From Desulfobacter curvatus DSM 3379 (GTDB lineage Bacteria; Desulfobacterota; Desulfobacteria; Desulfobacterales; Desulfobacteraceae), in the NCBI RefSeq assembly GCF_000373985.1, contig NZ_KB893087.1:152-36221 (forward strand): DNA of 36,070 bases, in the 5' to 3' direction. This document shows, in pieces, positions 1 to 9,004 of this stretch. A model generated the notes under the pieces. That model ran no database searches and was not told where the DNA came from. It saw only the letters and a program-made list of their open reading frames with translations. Numbering within the stretch: the first letter of the stretch is position 1; the number at the start of each line of letters is the position of its first letter. A program made the translations under genes and the position numbers.

Positions 1-149
1 AAAAAGATATTCTTTTCATTCTGGACGTTCCACTTCATTACTATGATTACCAATACTTGGGCAACTCAAGCTGAATTAATGGTGGAGCAATCAATGACAA
101 TGAAGGGTGAAAAACGAAAAACGCACATTTTCAAAGAGCGAAATCCAAG

Positions 150-375
150 TTCAAGAACACCGGTGATTTTTTTTCGTCCAAAGGCTGAATATTCATTGAA
201 CGTGGTTATGCCCGCAAAGACCACCGGTGTACCCGGGAAAAGATCCGTATGAAATTTCGTAACCAACTCCACTGCGGCATCATCCAGAGCAATGACCAGA
301 TCTATTTTTTTTCCCAGGTATTTTTCCTTAAAAAGATTCTTCATGCGAAGCTGGTCCGGTTTTTCTTTATTTTCA
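150..375 (-). pseudogene. Remnant of a sensor-kinase periplasmic (ABC substrate-binding-like) domain
   Basis: A minus-strand open frame contains residues such as KIDLVIALDDAAVEL, FPGTPVVFAGI and KKITGVLE. These match the first lobe of the periplasmic-binding-like sensor domain found at the N-terminus of many deltaproteobacterial PAS/histidine-kinase proteins. There is no signal peptide or upstream part, and similarity stops after the ITGVLE motif, where the frame runs into unrelated sequence (LGFRSLKMCVF and onward). The fragment is therefore truncated at both ends and no kinase domain follows. It lies just left of a 75-bp repeat and a strong hairpin, so it may mark an old rearrangement boundary. 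The family assignment comes from recognised motif style only. Confidence 0.45.
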
Positions 376-403
376 CTGAGGGGGGAACAATTCAATAATT
401 TAG

Positions 404-478
404 ATTTTGACCTAAAAATAGACTTTCAACATAAAATATCAAAATTTTTAAAAGGTTGCAAATATTTCATGTTTTGTT
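404..478. repeat. 75-bp direct repeat, copy A
   Basis: This copy begins ATTTTGACCTAAAAATAGAC and ends ATTTCATGTTTTGTT. It matches 5731-5805 at 73 of 75 positions in the same orientation. The two copies bracket the two-gene module at 821-5722. It is AT-rich with no open frame. It shares the 11-mer AGACTTTCAAC (420-430) with 32212-32222 and the 14-mer TTTCATGTTTTGTT with 22222-22235, so it probably belongs to a wider interspersed repeat family. Confidence 0.9.
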
Positions 479-517
479 CAGTGCTGACGCATAAATAATT
501 TTGATGCGTCAGCGCTG
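479..517. terminator. Strong 14-bp hairpin beside repeat copy A
   Basis: CAGTGCTGACGCAT (479-492) pairs with ATGCGTCAGCGCTG (504-517) through 13 Watson-Crick pairs and one G-T pair, around an 11-base loop. No U-run follows on either strand, so a classical intrinsic terminator is not proven. It could equally be a recombination or repeat-end structure, since it abuts copy A of the 75-bp direct repeat. Copy B at 5805 lacks an equivalent hairpin. Confidence 0.5.
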
Positions 518-549
518 GGGAAAATCAAGGCGCGTTCGGGTTAATCCAA

Positions 550-616
550 GGCCGAAAGCTCTATGATAAAGGGCTTTACAGGGATAGGTTCAATTCAGGT
601 TGCCCGGATTTCGGCC
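550..616. other. Inverted-repeat element upstream of the 821 gene
   Basis: GGCCGAAA (550-557) is perfectly complementary to TTTCGGCC (609-616), and AAAGC/GCTTT can form a nested stem inside. It lies in the 340-base gene-free stretch 480-820 that forms the leader of the beta-repeat gene. It may be a regulatory leader structure or part of a repeat. I do not recognise a riboswitch class. The rest of that stretch shows only AT-rich DNA and the ribosome-binding site at 811. Confidence 0.35.
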
Positions 617-808
617 CATATATTTTTTATGTAAGAACTTGCCGGCTCAAGCATATATTATTGCATAAAAAACGTCTTATTAGGGACTTAAAAAAAACAA
701 CTTACACTCAAACATAAGCTCAACCGTCTCGATATACCTAGGCAAACTGAAGGGAGAGATATGATGGCAGAGGTTAAGTTCAGGTATTGAGTGTTTGTCA
801 AAAACCAT

Positions 809-916
809 AAGGAGGTAATCATGGAAAATGAAAAAGAGATCAAAGATATCGTGGAGCAGCAAAAGGAGGTAATCACGGAAAACGAGAAAGAAATCAATAG
901 TGCAGCAGAGCAGCAA
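809..916 (+). repeat. 54-bp tandem duplication covering ribosome-binding site and N-terminus
   Basis: AAGGAGGTAATCATGGAAAA starting at 809 is repeated at 863 as AAGGAGGTAATCACGGAAAA, with similarity continuing for about 54 bp (EVIMENEKEIKDIVEQQK then EVITENEKEINSAAEQQV). The second copy is now coding and its start codon is ACG (Thr). The duplication thus placed a copy of the Shine-Dalgarno sequence inside the gene. Confidence 0.8.
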
Positions 917-3277
917 GTGGAGTGTTGTACTGAAAAGCCCCCTACTAAAATAAAAATTGAGCAAGAACGACTGCAGTTCCGCTCGCTGATCTTGAAAAAT
1001 CCGAACTATTTCGGCAACCTTGAGATCAGTCCGTATAAGCCTGTTAAACTCATGCAAGGCATTACAACCTATGAAGAGCTGATCTGCACAGGACTGAATC
1101 CTCCGGCCAACCGCTTGGAGGCTGTGCTCCATGTGAAGCAGGCGTCCGGATATGGAGGCGACATATGTAGTCAAGGATCGTTTGAATATGTCAGGTTCTA
1201 CGTCGACATTCATGACAACGGCATTTGGCACGACGCTGGACTGAGCAGCGTCCGGGTCTATAACATTCCCGGAGATAAGCCCTTGTGCTATGCAGTGAAC
1301 AAAGACTTCACCCCCTTTAAGAAGCTTTGCAGCCAAGAAAACATTGTCAGGGTCAAAGCCATCCTTTCCTGGGACACGGCACCCCCGGCAAATCAACCCA
1401 ACTGGACGCCGGTCTATGGGAATGTAATGAACATACAGGTCCAGATTCAGCCCAAGTACTCTTTCTACGTGAGCGACCTGAAAAAGGAATTTGTCGACCT
1501 TCAAGTCAAAATCCCTGACCCCATTGGCCCTGTCATCGCCGGACTGGATCAAACTCTGAAACTTGCACCCAGTTCACTGAAGACGCTCAGTCTTTCCGAG
1601 AAGAAAGCGCTTTATCTGGACAAAGGCGTACCGGTCCATCGGTTCGGTTTTGCAGAGGCGCATAAGTTAGTTACGACCAAGAAGGCCACTTCGGCGCTGA
1701 TCACCTCTGGCGGGGACAGTCCATTGATTTCCCTTGGGCTTACCGTCAGTGAAATATCTGATCTTTTCGGTAAACTCCAGATCATTACAGACGGAGATAC
1801 CAGCTATGAAGAACTCAGGTGCGTCGGTCTTCGTCCCCACAGCGATATGCTGGAAGCTGTATTTACTGTTAAAAGACCGTTCGGATATTCAGGAGGGTTA
1901 TGCACTAAGGGGTCGACAGAATACGTGGCCTTCTGGATCGACTTCGATGATGGCAGCGGGTTTAACTATATGGGTACGACCAGCGTGCAGGTCCACGACC
2001 TCAAGACGATCCCTTCCGAAGATGTCCAATATGCCGTCTACCTCAAGAAGGATTTAGCGTCTTACCTCGTGCCGTGTGAAGCCGGCCCGAGAGTAGTGCG
2101 CCTGCGGGCAATCCTGTCATGGGAAACACCGCCCCCTCCTGGAAACCCCAACTATGTGCCAGTGTGGGGCAACCGTAAGGAATGCCGCGTACAGCTGAGA
2201 CCCGGAGCACACGTAGCGCGCAGCCCGGTTATCGAGACGATCGGCGATCTCAGTGTGGATGATATCAATTCCACGACAGGGTTGGCAACGGGCGATGGGC
2301 AGATCGGCGTCTTCACGGTCAATGAGAGTCCTTTCGGAGGTGGCATCACCATTACCGGACGTATCGCTGGTTCGTTGCCGGATTCTTTTGGCAGCAGTGT
2401 ATTGCCGCTGAAATACAGAATCCTGATTAAAAAAGACAATGGTATCGACATCTGGCATCCACTCACCAATACGATTGATGTTGATGTCACAAAATTCGTA
2501 AACGGAGTTCAGCTGGAAGAATCCCCGGGTGATACGGTATTCAATCTTAACCTTAATGCCACTGACGATGGTGATGGTCTTGGAGACGGCTGGTATGAGT
2601 ACCTGGAAGATCACACCGCCCCTTCAACCCGCTTTTTATTGGTGGATAAACTTGCCCGATGGGGTACAGATTCTGTAATGGAAGGTGAGTGGGAGATCCG
2701 GATGGAGGCGAAAGATCCTAATGTCAATCCGCCTACGTTCTATCCCGGAACCCAGGTGATAAGGGTGCGCATTGACAACACGCTCCCGTCGGCAGTCCCT
2801 GCGGCAAACCCTGCCCTGCTCCCATACGCGCCAATTACCTTAACTATTACCAGCGCTACGTTTGAAGGCGTCCCTCTTCCCGTTGCCGATTGCGGCAAGT
2901 TCCCTGTCGGGACCATCCTGACCGGTATTTATGAGGCCTATGACGCCGGAACCAGCGATCCGGTCAACCAGCACTTTAGACACGTGAGCCTTGATGTCAT
3001 CCCGGATGGTCCGGCCAATGGGGCCTTGGTCGAACTGTCCGGTGACGGAGGCACAACTTACACGTTCAACACGAGCCGCTCCTTCCCAATAGTGCCGACA
3101 ACAGGCGAGTTGGGGTACTGGAGACTGGATACGACGGACATGGCCGCATGCGGATACGTCATTCGCATGAAGGCATACGACCGCACCAATTACAACAGCC
3201 GGGGTTATGTACGTCATGTTACCGCTGATATCGGGTTCTGTCTTGTGGAAGTGGATCCCAAGTTCGAAGAAAGTTGA
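821..3277 (+). CDS. Large beta-repeat protein of unknown function, first gene of repeat-bracketed module
   Basis: The 818-residue protein belongs to no family I recognise. The ATG at 821 is chosen because a perfect AAGGAGG sits 6 bases upstream. The N-terminus is highly charged (ENEKEIKDIVEQQ) and appears twice through a 54-bp duplication. There is no signal peptide or membrane helix, so it is probably cytoplasmic. Residues of about 66-211 and 314-461 are two copies of one domain sharing TxYEELxCxGLxP, LEAVxxVK, GYxGxxC, ILSWxTxPP and a V-x-GN tail. Each copy has conserved cysteines and probably forms a beta sandwich. The C-terminal 350 residues look like further immunoglobulin-like strands (DGWYEYLED, WEIRMEAKD, YVIRMKAYD). 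The following gene encodes a VWA protein, so the pair may form one extracytoplasmic or intracellular assembly; this is inference. Confidence 0.85.
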   Translation: MENEKEIKDIVEQQKEVITENEKEINSAAEQQVECCTEKPPTKIKIEQERLQFRSLILKNPNYFGNLEISPYKPVKLMQGITTYEELICTGLNPPANRLEAVLHVKQASGYGGDICSQGSFEYVRFYVDIHDNGIWHDAGLSSVRVYNIPGDKPLCYAVNKDFTPFKKLCSQENIVRVKAILSWDTAPPANQPNWTPVYGNVMNIQVQIQPKYSFYVSDLKKEFVDLQVKIPDPIGPVIAGLDQTLKLAPSSLKTLSLSEKKALYLDKGVPVHRFGFAEAHKLVTTKKATSALITSGGDSPLISLGLTVSEISDLFGKLQIITDGDTSYEELRCVGLRPHSDMLEAVFTVKRPFGYSGGLCTKGSTEYVAFWIDFDDGSGFNYMGTTSVQVHDLKTIPSEDVQYAVYLKKDLASYLVPCEAGPRVVRLRAILSWETPPPPGNPNYVPVWGNRKECRVQLRPGAHVARSPVIETIGDLSVDDINSTTGLATGDGQIGVFTVNESPFGGGITITGRIAGSLPDSFGSSVLPLKYRILIKKDNGIDIWHPLTNTIDVDVTKFVNGVQLEESPGDTVFNLNLNATDDGDGLGDGWYEYLEDHTAPSTRFLLVDKLARWGTDSVMEGEWEIRMEAKDPNVNPPTFYPGTQVIRVRIDNTLPSAVPAANPALLPYAPITLTITSATFEGVPLPVADCGKFPVGTILTGIYEAYDAGTSDPVNQHFRHVSLDVIPDGPANGALVELSGDGGTTYTFNTSRSFPIVPTTGELGYWRLDTTDMAACGYVIRMKAYDRTNYNSRGYVRHVTADIGFCLVEVDPKFEES

Positions 3278-3357
3278 CCTGTTGATTCAGTATACCACTT
3301 CACAGGAAATTGGGTAAGACACGAATTGAAATAGCCTTGCCCAAAACCGCTTGAAAA

Positions 3358-3384
3358 GGGATGCGGCAGAAAACGCCGCGTCCC
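3358..3384. terminator. Hairpin between the two module genes
   Basis: GGGATGCGGC (3358-3367) pairs with GCCGCGTCCC (3375-3384), with one G-T pair and a 7-base loop. Flanking CTTGA/TCAAG adds a partial outer stem. No T-run follows, so it may attenuate transcription or protect mRNA rather than end it. It sits in the 216-base gap between 3277 and 3494, which also holds two copies of AATGAAAAACCC (from 3424 and 3447). Confidence 0.5.
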
Positions 3385-3493
3385 TCAAGCACCAAGATTA
3401 GCCGCACACTTAACCGTCTCAGAAATGAAAAACCCAACGATCCGGAATGAAAAACCCGGACATGATAAAGATGAATAAATGGAGGATTATGAC

Positions 3494-5722
3494 ATGGGAG
3501 TCAACATTTGTGATACACCAAACAACTTTGCGTTGCCGGACTACGTGTCCGGGAGCACGGTTTCTTTGTCCGACTACAGCGGCAAAGCGATTATTCTTTC
3601 ATTTGTCTGCATTCGCTGCGGGTCGTGCCTGTCGTGGTTGCAGCATTTGCAAAACATCCATAGCGATTATGAAACAAATCCGAATGTGCAAACCATTGCC
3701 GTTATATACAACTACGCCGATGGTTCGCTCGGGACGCACAGCGGACCCGTTACAAGCGATTGGATCGCGGAACGTTTGACCGCTTATGGATTAACAATCA
3801 CATTTCCGCTTCTCATGGACGGCGCATGGGCTTCATCGGTGGCCGCTCAGTACATGGCGGGGATGGTGGGACCCAGCGTCGGCTTCCCTCACTCATACAT
3901 GATATCAAGAGAATTTGTCATCACCAACAAGTGGCATCGCCTGAGCACTTCAAACGGTCAGCCCGTGTGTTTTGACAGCAACGATCTTACCGACACGGAG
4001 TACTTTGTTCGTCACCGGTTGGAGGACCTCCAGAAGGATCGTACGGCTTGGGACACTGTTTTGGCGCTGGATTATTCCGGCAGCATGAACAACAATGTCA
4101 CCATTCATGGTATAACCCAACCAAAGGTAGAATTTTTGAAGGAAGCCGCCGCAACATTATTGAAGGTCTGGAAAGATTATGCGCTCTGCAGCGACCGGGC
4201 AGGAGCGGTTTTTTTCAATTGCCATGCCGCCACGGGAAGCGCGCTATCAAGCGTGCTATCCGACGATCATATCGGCAATATGATATCAGACATTGAAACC
4301 CAGTCAGCCCAGGGCTGCACAGCCATGGGCGCCGGGGTGGCCACTGCACTGGATCTCATGGAGGGCAGCAGTAATCGCAAGTTTGTTGTGCTGTTCACCG
4401 ATGGAATCCAAAACCGGAATCCGCTGGCTTATGTGGCCGAGATAAGTGAAGGAGGAGCCACCTGTTATGAACGGCACATCGACAATATCGGCTCGGCAGA
4501 CTATCCTGACGGGGTCTGGATGTGTGCCTGCGATTCCGATGGCGGCCAGTCGGATTACGCCGGAAGCCTGCCGGTCAATCTTGAGATCGTCAATGCCAAC
4601 ATTCACGCCATCGGTATCGGAGCCGGCGCAGCCTCATCGAATATACTAAACCATATCGCTCTTGCCACTGCGGGGCAGTTTCGCATGGGTGTAGATATAT
4701 GGCCAAACCTCAAAGAATTTTTCATCGAAACATTAGTGGAAATGTATCGGGGGAGCAGCTTGCAGGTGGTTCAAAAGGGGCAAGGGCTTTTTGCTAAGGA
4801 CCAATATGAAGTGGTAAAAACCTTCAGGCTTAACCGGACGGCAGAAAAAATCACGGTTTTACTGAACTGGATTGATGCCGAGAATCCGCTTCAAATAACG
4901 CTTCGTAAGGATGGCGTATCCATAGACCTGAGCCACAAGGTGGAAGATGAGCCCACTTACCAAATTGCAACTTTGGCTTTCCCGCATTACCAAAAGACTC
5001 GCCCCCAACACCATAGTTTAGTTCAATGGCAAAGTCAGATCAAGTCGGCGACTATTCAGGCTGCCGTTGAAAATGATGCCCCCTTAAAAGCCCAATTGAA
5101 CTTCCCCATGACGGTGCAAATGTTAGCCGGCAGCGAAGTGGTTACCCCAGAGGGAGAATGGGAACTGGTTATCCGCCGCCGTTTTGATCAAACTGACGTC
5201 GCACCGGCATATCATTACATGATTTTGGCCGATGAGAAGAGCCTGATGTTTGACCTGGAAATCCCCGATACAATTTATGAGGTGGGTCAACCGATTCCAA
5301 TCGCCATCCGCTTGTCTGATAAATTAGGCAACCAAGTCAAGGTATTTTCGGTTCAAACAGAAGTCATCCGGCCCACGGTATCGATCACTGAGTTGTTAGC
5401 CGGAAAGAAGGTCAAAATGGATTCCGATGAGGATTCAGATAAAAATCTGGACCGAGATGATGTCATTGCAGCTCTAAAGAAGACTGCTCGCGATGTGATT
5501 AAGCTCCAACCTTTGCACAAAGGGCGAAAGGGGCGGCGGAAAGAAACCGAAGGCCGATTTCGCGCCTTTTATGAGAAGACTAAAGTTCCTGGACTATATC
5601 GACTCGAGTTCCGAATCAAGGGGGTCGGCAGCCAAACCGGGGTATTCGAACGGACTGAAAGCCGACACATCATCGTTGTGGACAAAAACAACCATACTCA
5701 GTCCGCTAAAAAGAAAAATTAA
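3494..5722 (+). CDS. Thioredoxin/peroxiredoxin-like domain fused to a von Willebrand factor A domain
   Basis: The 742-residue start at 3494 is preferred over 3479 because GGAGG lies 8 bases upstream of it. Residues 8-150 resemble the AhpC/TSA thioredoxin fold, with a Cys cluster C39-x2-C42-x2-C45 after the first beta strand and a later VGxSVGFPHSYMI stretch where cis-Pro is expected. Residues 187-420 are a VWA domain with a complete MIDAS: D193-x-S195-x-S197, T276 and D303 (LFTDGIQ). The C-terminal 300 residues look beta-rich and end in a Lys/Arg-rich tail. There is no signal peptide or membrane anchor, so it is probably cytosolic. It follows the beta-repeat gene in the same direction and both lie inside the 75-bp direct repeats. 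A redox-linked, metal-dependent adhesion or assembly factor is plausible but unproven. Confidence 0.85.
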   Translation: MGVNICDTPNNFALPDYVSGSTVSLSDYSGKAIILSFVCIRCGSCLSWLQHLQNIHSDYETNPNVQTIAVIYNYADGSLGTHSGPVTSDWIAERLTAYGLTITFPLLMDGAWASSVAAQYMAGMVGPSVGFPHSYMISREFVITNKWHRLSTSNGQPVCFDSNDLTDTEYFVRHRLEDLQKDRTAWDTVLALDYSGSMNNNVTIHGITQPKVEFLKEAAATLLKVWKDYALCSDRAGAVFFNCHAATGSALSSVLSDDHIGNMISDIETQSAQGCTAMGAGVATALDLMEGSSNRKFVVLFTDGIQNRNPLAYVAEISEGGATCYERHIDNIGSADYPDGVWMCACDSDGGQSDYAGSLPVNLEIVNANIHAIGIGAGAASSNILNHIALATAGQFRMGVDIWPNLKEFFIETLVEMYRGSSLQVVQKGQGLFAKDQYEVVKTFRLNRTAEKITVLLNWIDAENPLQITLRKDGVSIDLSHKVEDEPTYQIATLAFPHYQKTRPQHHSLVQWQSQIKSATIQAAVENDAPLKAQLNFPMTVQMLAGSEVVTPEGEWELVIRRRFDQTDVAPAYHYMILADEKSLMFDLEIPDTIYEVGQPIPIAIRLSDKLGNQVKVFSVQTEVIRPTVSITELLAGKKVKMDSDEDSDKNLDRDDVIAALKKTARDVIKLQPLHKGRKGRRKETEGRFRAFYEKTKVPGLYRLEFRIKGVGSQTGVFERTESRHIIVVDKNNHTQSAKKKN

Positions 5723-5730
5723 CCAAAATC

Positions 5731-5805
5731 ATTTTGACCTAAAAATAGACTTTCAACATAAAATATCTAAATTTTTAACAGGTTGCAAATATTTCATGTT
5801 TTGTT
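5731..5805. repeat. 75-bp direct repeat, copy B
   Basis: This is the same-orientation copy of 404-478 with 2 mismatches in 75. It starts 9 bases after the stop of the VWA gene and ends about 35 bases before the 3' end of the converging NAD-GDH gene. With copy A it defines a 5.4-kb segment that could be lost or gained by homologous recombination. Confidence 0.9.
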
Positions 5806-5839
5806 ATGCCCTATAGAGCAGGTCTTTTGTCTCTAAACA

Positions 5840-8800
5840 TTATGATTTCTGTCGAGAAGATGAGGGGGGTGCAGCCAGGGCGGCTACGGTGCCGGTAAAG
5901 TTTTTTTCCAGCCCTGTCATAAAGTCCTCCCATTCCAGGCCGGACCGGTAAAATGCCGTAGCTGCAAGTTGTTTGGTGATGATGGCGTCCCGGTATTCCT
6001 GCATGGAATCGGTATTCAGGATGTCTGTGATCCGCTTTTTGCCCATCAGTTTGACCAAGGTTTTGGGAATATAGGCCGCCAGGATTTTCCAGACCTGATT
6101 TTTTTGTTTTAATATGGTGTTGAGCCTGGCGCGAAATATCTCCTGGAGGGACAGGATCTCTTCTCCTGCCTTGTCCGATTGGGCAAAGAGTGGAATACCA
6201 GGATCTGCTTTACAACGGCGGATTAATATTTTTGTTTCCGCTGCTGCATGGGTTTCGACAAGATTTAGGATCTCCCAAATCAGAGCGCTGCACACTTTAA
6301 AATCCTCAAGTATGGCAGCTTCGTATTGGTCCCCGAGCAGGAACGCCGGGAGGACTTCGGCCATGACCGAGGAGAATACGCCGCCTTTGTTGGCAGTGGA
6401 ATCCTTAATGTGGTGGATGCAGGTATTTGCCGCAATATGCCGCCGGGCGCTGTTGTCGAAAAAAAGGCCGGCGCCTTCCACGATGAATTCAAGTTCTTTG
6501 AAATTTTCCAGGAAGGATGTGACGGTCCTCCCGGTGACCCCCACTTTGAATCCGCCGCAAGGCAGGCAGGCCCGGATGCCGGCCCTGCGGATGAACGCTT
6601 TCATTTCCGGATTAAAGAGGAAGTCCCTGTGAAAGAGGGTGCTGTCTTCAACCATGGTGCCGTCGGGCAGAAAGGTGCGTGCGGCCGTGGCCGGTACCTT
6701 GAATCCCTCGGGGGACAGCTTGTCCGAAGGAAAAGCCAGCGCGCCGCCTCCGGTAACGATACGGGCGGCCAAGGCCAGTTTTTCCAATTCACAGGCATCC
6801 AATCCGGCCGGATCAAAGAGAAGAGCCTCATTGTCTATGGCCAGGCAAATCCGGCCCTGGTAACAGAGCAGTTCATTACCCCCCAGCCGGCCGCCAGGGC
6901 CGCCGATAACCATGAGGTTCAGATCTTTTTCCCGGGCGTTGTGGTGGTGGATCAAAGCACGGAAGGCCGCCATCATGGCCGTGGTGGTCATGCCCAGGGT
7001 TTTAATGTTCCCACTGATTTTTTCCCTAAGTTTTTCCAGATCCCGGGTGACCAGCCGGGATTTTCCGTTGACTTGCAGGTCGCTTAGGCCGTTCCCGGTC
7101 GGCAGCAGCCCGAACAATTTGCCGTTGTTCAGGAGACCATAATTATCAAGGGGGATGCCGCAGCCTTTTTCCGTGGCAATGGTTCGCCAGTGGGGATATC
7201 CCCGTTCCTTTGCCCTGAAGGCCACGGTATCCATAAGGCCTACCGTGCCCCGGTCCGGTTCGAAAAAGAGCATTTCAAGCCGGCCGTAATAATCCATGAC
7301 ATGTTCATTGGGGAGCGTGAGATCCAGGATGCCTTCGGTGAAATCCAGTACTGCATCCCTAGAATATTCACCGTAGACAGGGTGGGGAACAATCACGCCT
7401 GAGGCGCCGTCTTCGCAGATGTCCTTGTGCTTGAGCCGCCGGTCCCGGCCCAGGATAAAGCTGAGCAGGGCCGAATTTTCCATCTGCCTTTCATAAACCG
7501 CCGGACCGCTTGGTACCAGGCGCAAACCGCCCCGGGAAATGTCAGCGAAGCGCATGTGGATGCCTGTGGCATAGTGGCCGTTGATAAAGAAAATCCCGTA
7601 GACCAGCCGGTTGTATACCAGGGGGTCCAGGATACTGCTGTCCAGGCGGAAGCTGTAGGCCCGTTTGTCCGGGGTGTAAAAATTGGTCTTTTGGCAGTGG
7701 GTCACAAGTTTTGCCATGAACCAGAAGATCTGCAGGGCAGTGGGGTGTTCTTTGAGGCGGGTCCGGCACATCCTGTGAAACGTCTCAAGTTGTTCCGCCG
7801 GTTCCCATGCCGCTCCAAGGGAGGCCAGGTCCGGGTTGAATCTGTGGGCGAATAATTCATATAATGCTTTGAGCAGGCCGGGGTGGGCCGTGGCCGCGGC
7901 ATTGATGGTTCGGGTGTCAAAGGCGAACCGGGCGGCCTTTTGAATCCGGTCGGCAAAGGCCTCTTCACAGGCCCTGTCATCCAGGCGGGACATGATGGCT
8001 TGATCGCTTTGGGCCGTGCTTTCCGAGAAGATGAAAATCCGGGTAAAATCAATGAGATTACCGGAAAAAAGCATTTCCTTGTAGGTCAATTTTCCTTCCA
8101 CGTAGAGGGTCGTGACAGGGCCCACATTAAAAGCCAAAAAATCCTGAATGTCCCGGATCAGTTTTATCTCCCGGGTCCGTGAAATTTCACCCCGAAGATA
8201 GAGGGAACAGATGGACGAGGGCACATCGGTGCCGTCCCAATAAGGCTCCCAATAGGCCCGCATGAGGGTAAAGCCGTGGTCCTTGGCCAACTGTCGGAAG
8301 ATGGGGATCTGGGGGGTGGCAAAATTCGAGTTGAACATGATCCGGGTTTCTGCGGTGGCCGGCAGATTGAAGACTTTCACCAAAGGCGTCACCGATGCCC
8401 TGTACTCCTTCAGGAAATTTTCATACCGCATACGGGTGGGCTCAGGAGTTGCGGTGTAATCTCCGGCAAGGTTGAAAAGAAATGCAGATGCCTTGAACTC
8501 TTGTTTGGTGAAATCGGTCACGGTTTCCGGCCGGAAAATATAGGTATAATATTCATTTTCCCGGCTGTAGTAGTATTCCCTGCGGTGGCCGGATATCATG
8601 GTTTCCATCAGCTTTTCCATGGCGTCCCGGGTGTCCCGGGTGGCGATGCGGACCCGCTGGACCTCACTGCCCTGCCCCAGGTCAAAATCAATGTGGGCCA
8701 CCCGGCCCACCAGGACCACCCGGTCATCCTGGACGGCAATACTGGAAGTGATGGACGAGAGAATCTGTTTGAGGGAATCCTTGGTGATATTTTCAAAAAA

Positions 8801-8986
8801 ATAGCTGGGAAGTCCCAGATCATTGAGCAGTATCCCTGCGGCCAGATTGATACAATGAGCCGTGATCAGTCCCTGGGCGGAAAGATCGATGACCGCTTCG
8901 TAGAGAATCCTGATATTGAGGTTGAGTGCGTCGGCACGGTCAATGATATGGGGGGACCGGCTGATATCGGACAGCAGGTTTGCCAT
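5840..8986 (-). CDS. Long NAD-dependent glutamate dehydrogenase
   Basis: The 1048-aa protein would oxidatively deaminate glutamate to 2-oxoglutarate with NAD. Its length fits the roughly 115-kDa class of long GDHs (fungal GDH2-like) rather than the 450-aa hexameric class. The N-terminal 440 residues are the regulatory region. The catalytic core follows, with ADISRGGLRLV at about 481-491 (substrate-binding motif) and a KHKDICEDGASG segment at about 519-530 that carries the catalytic lysine region. The nucleotide site GGPGGRLGGNEL is at about 695-706. The ATG is preceded by GGAGA at 7-base spacing and lies 18 bases after the regulator's stop, so the two are almost certainly cotranscribed with gdhA upstream. 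A catabolic GDH beside an anabolic one implies that the cluster manages flux through glutamate. Confidence 0.9.
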   Translation of the reverse strand: MANLLSDISRSPHIIDRADALNLNIRILYEAVIDLSAQGLITAHCINLAAGILLNDLGLPSYFFENITKDSLKQILSSITSSIAVQDDRVVLVGRVAHIDFDLGQGSEVQRVRIATRDTRDAMEKLMETMISGHRREYYYSRENEYYTYIFRPETVTDFTKQEFKASAFLFNLAGDYTATPEPTRMRYENFLKEYRASVTPLVKVFNLPATAETRIMFNSNFATPQIPIFRQLAKDHGFTLMRAYWEPYWDGTDVPSSICSLYLRGEISRTREIKLIRDIQDFLAFNVGPVTTLYVEGKLTYKEMLFSGNLIDFTRIFIFSESTAQSDQAIMSRLDDRACEEAFADRIQKAARFAFDTRTINAAATAHPGLLKALYELFAHRFNPDLASLGAAWEPAEQLETFHRMCRTRLKEHPTALQIFWFMAKLVTHCQKTNFYTPDKRAYSFRLDSSILDPLVYNRLVYGIFFINGHYATGIHMRFADISRGGLRLVPSGPAVYERQMENSALLSFILGRDRRLKHKDICEDGASGVIVPHPVYGEYSRDAVLDFTEGILDLTLPNEHVMDYYGRLEMLFFEPDRGTVGLMDTVAFRAKERGYPHWRTIATEKGCGIPLDNYGLLNNGKLFGLLPTGNGLSDLQVNGKSRLVTRDLEKLREKISGNIKTLGMTTTAMMAAFRALIHHHNAREKDLNLMVIGGPGGRLGGNELLCYQGRICLAIDNEALLFDPAGLDACELEKLALAARIVTGGGALAFPSDKLSPEGFKVPATAARTFLPDGTMVEDSTLFHRDFLFNPEMKAFIRRAGIRACLPCGGFKVGVTGRTVTSFLENFKELEFIVEGAGLFFDNSARRHIAANTCIHHIKDSTANKGGVFSSVMAEVLPAFLLGDQYEAAILEDFKVCSALIWEILNLVETHAAAETKILIRRCKADPGIPLFAQSDKAGEEILSLQEIFRARLNTILKQKNQVWKILAAYIPKTLVKLMGKKRITDILNTDSMQEYRDAIITKQLAATAFYRSGLEWEDFMTGLEKNFTGTVAALAAPPSSSRQKS

Positions 8987-9004
8987 GGTGTTTCTCCATG
9001 CGGG

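Noticed and set aside
550..616. Known riboswitch in the leader
   Set aside because: The stem pair does not fit the conserved cores of riboswitch classes I can recall; left as an unclassified structure.
680..1552. Long minus-strand frame opposite the beta-repeat gene
   Set aside because: It is antisense to a gene with a strong ribosome-binding site and repeated domains; its translation has no recognisable motif and low-complexity hydrophobic runs.
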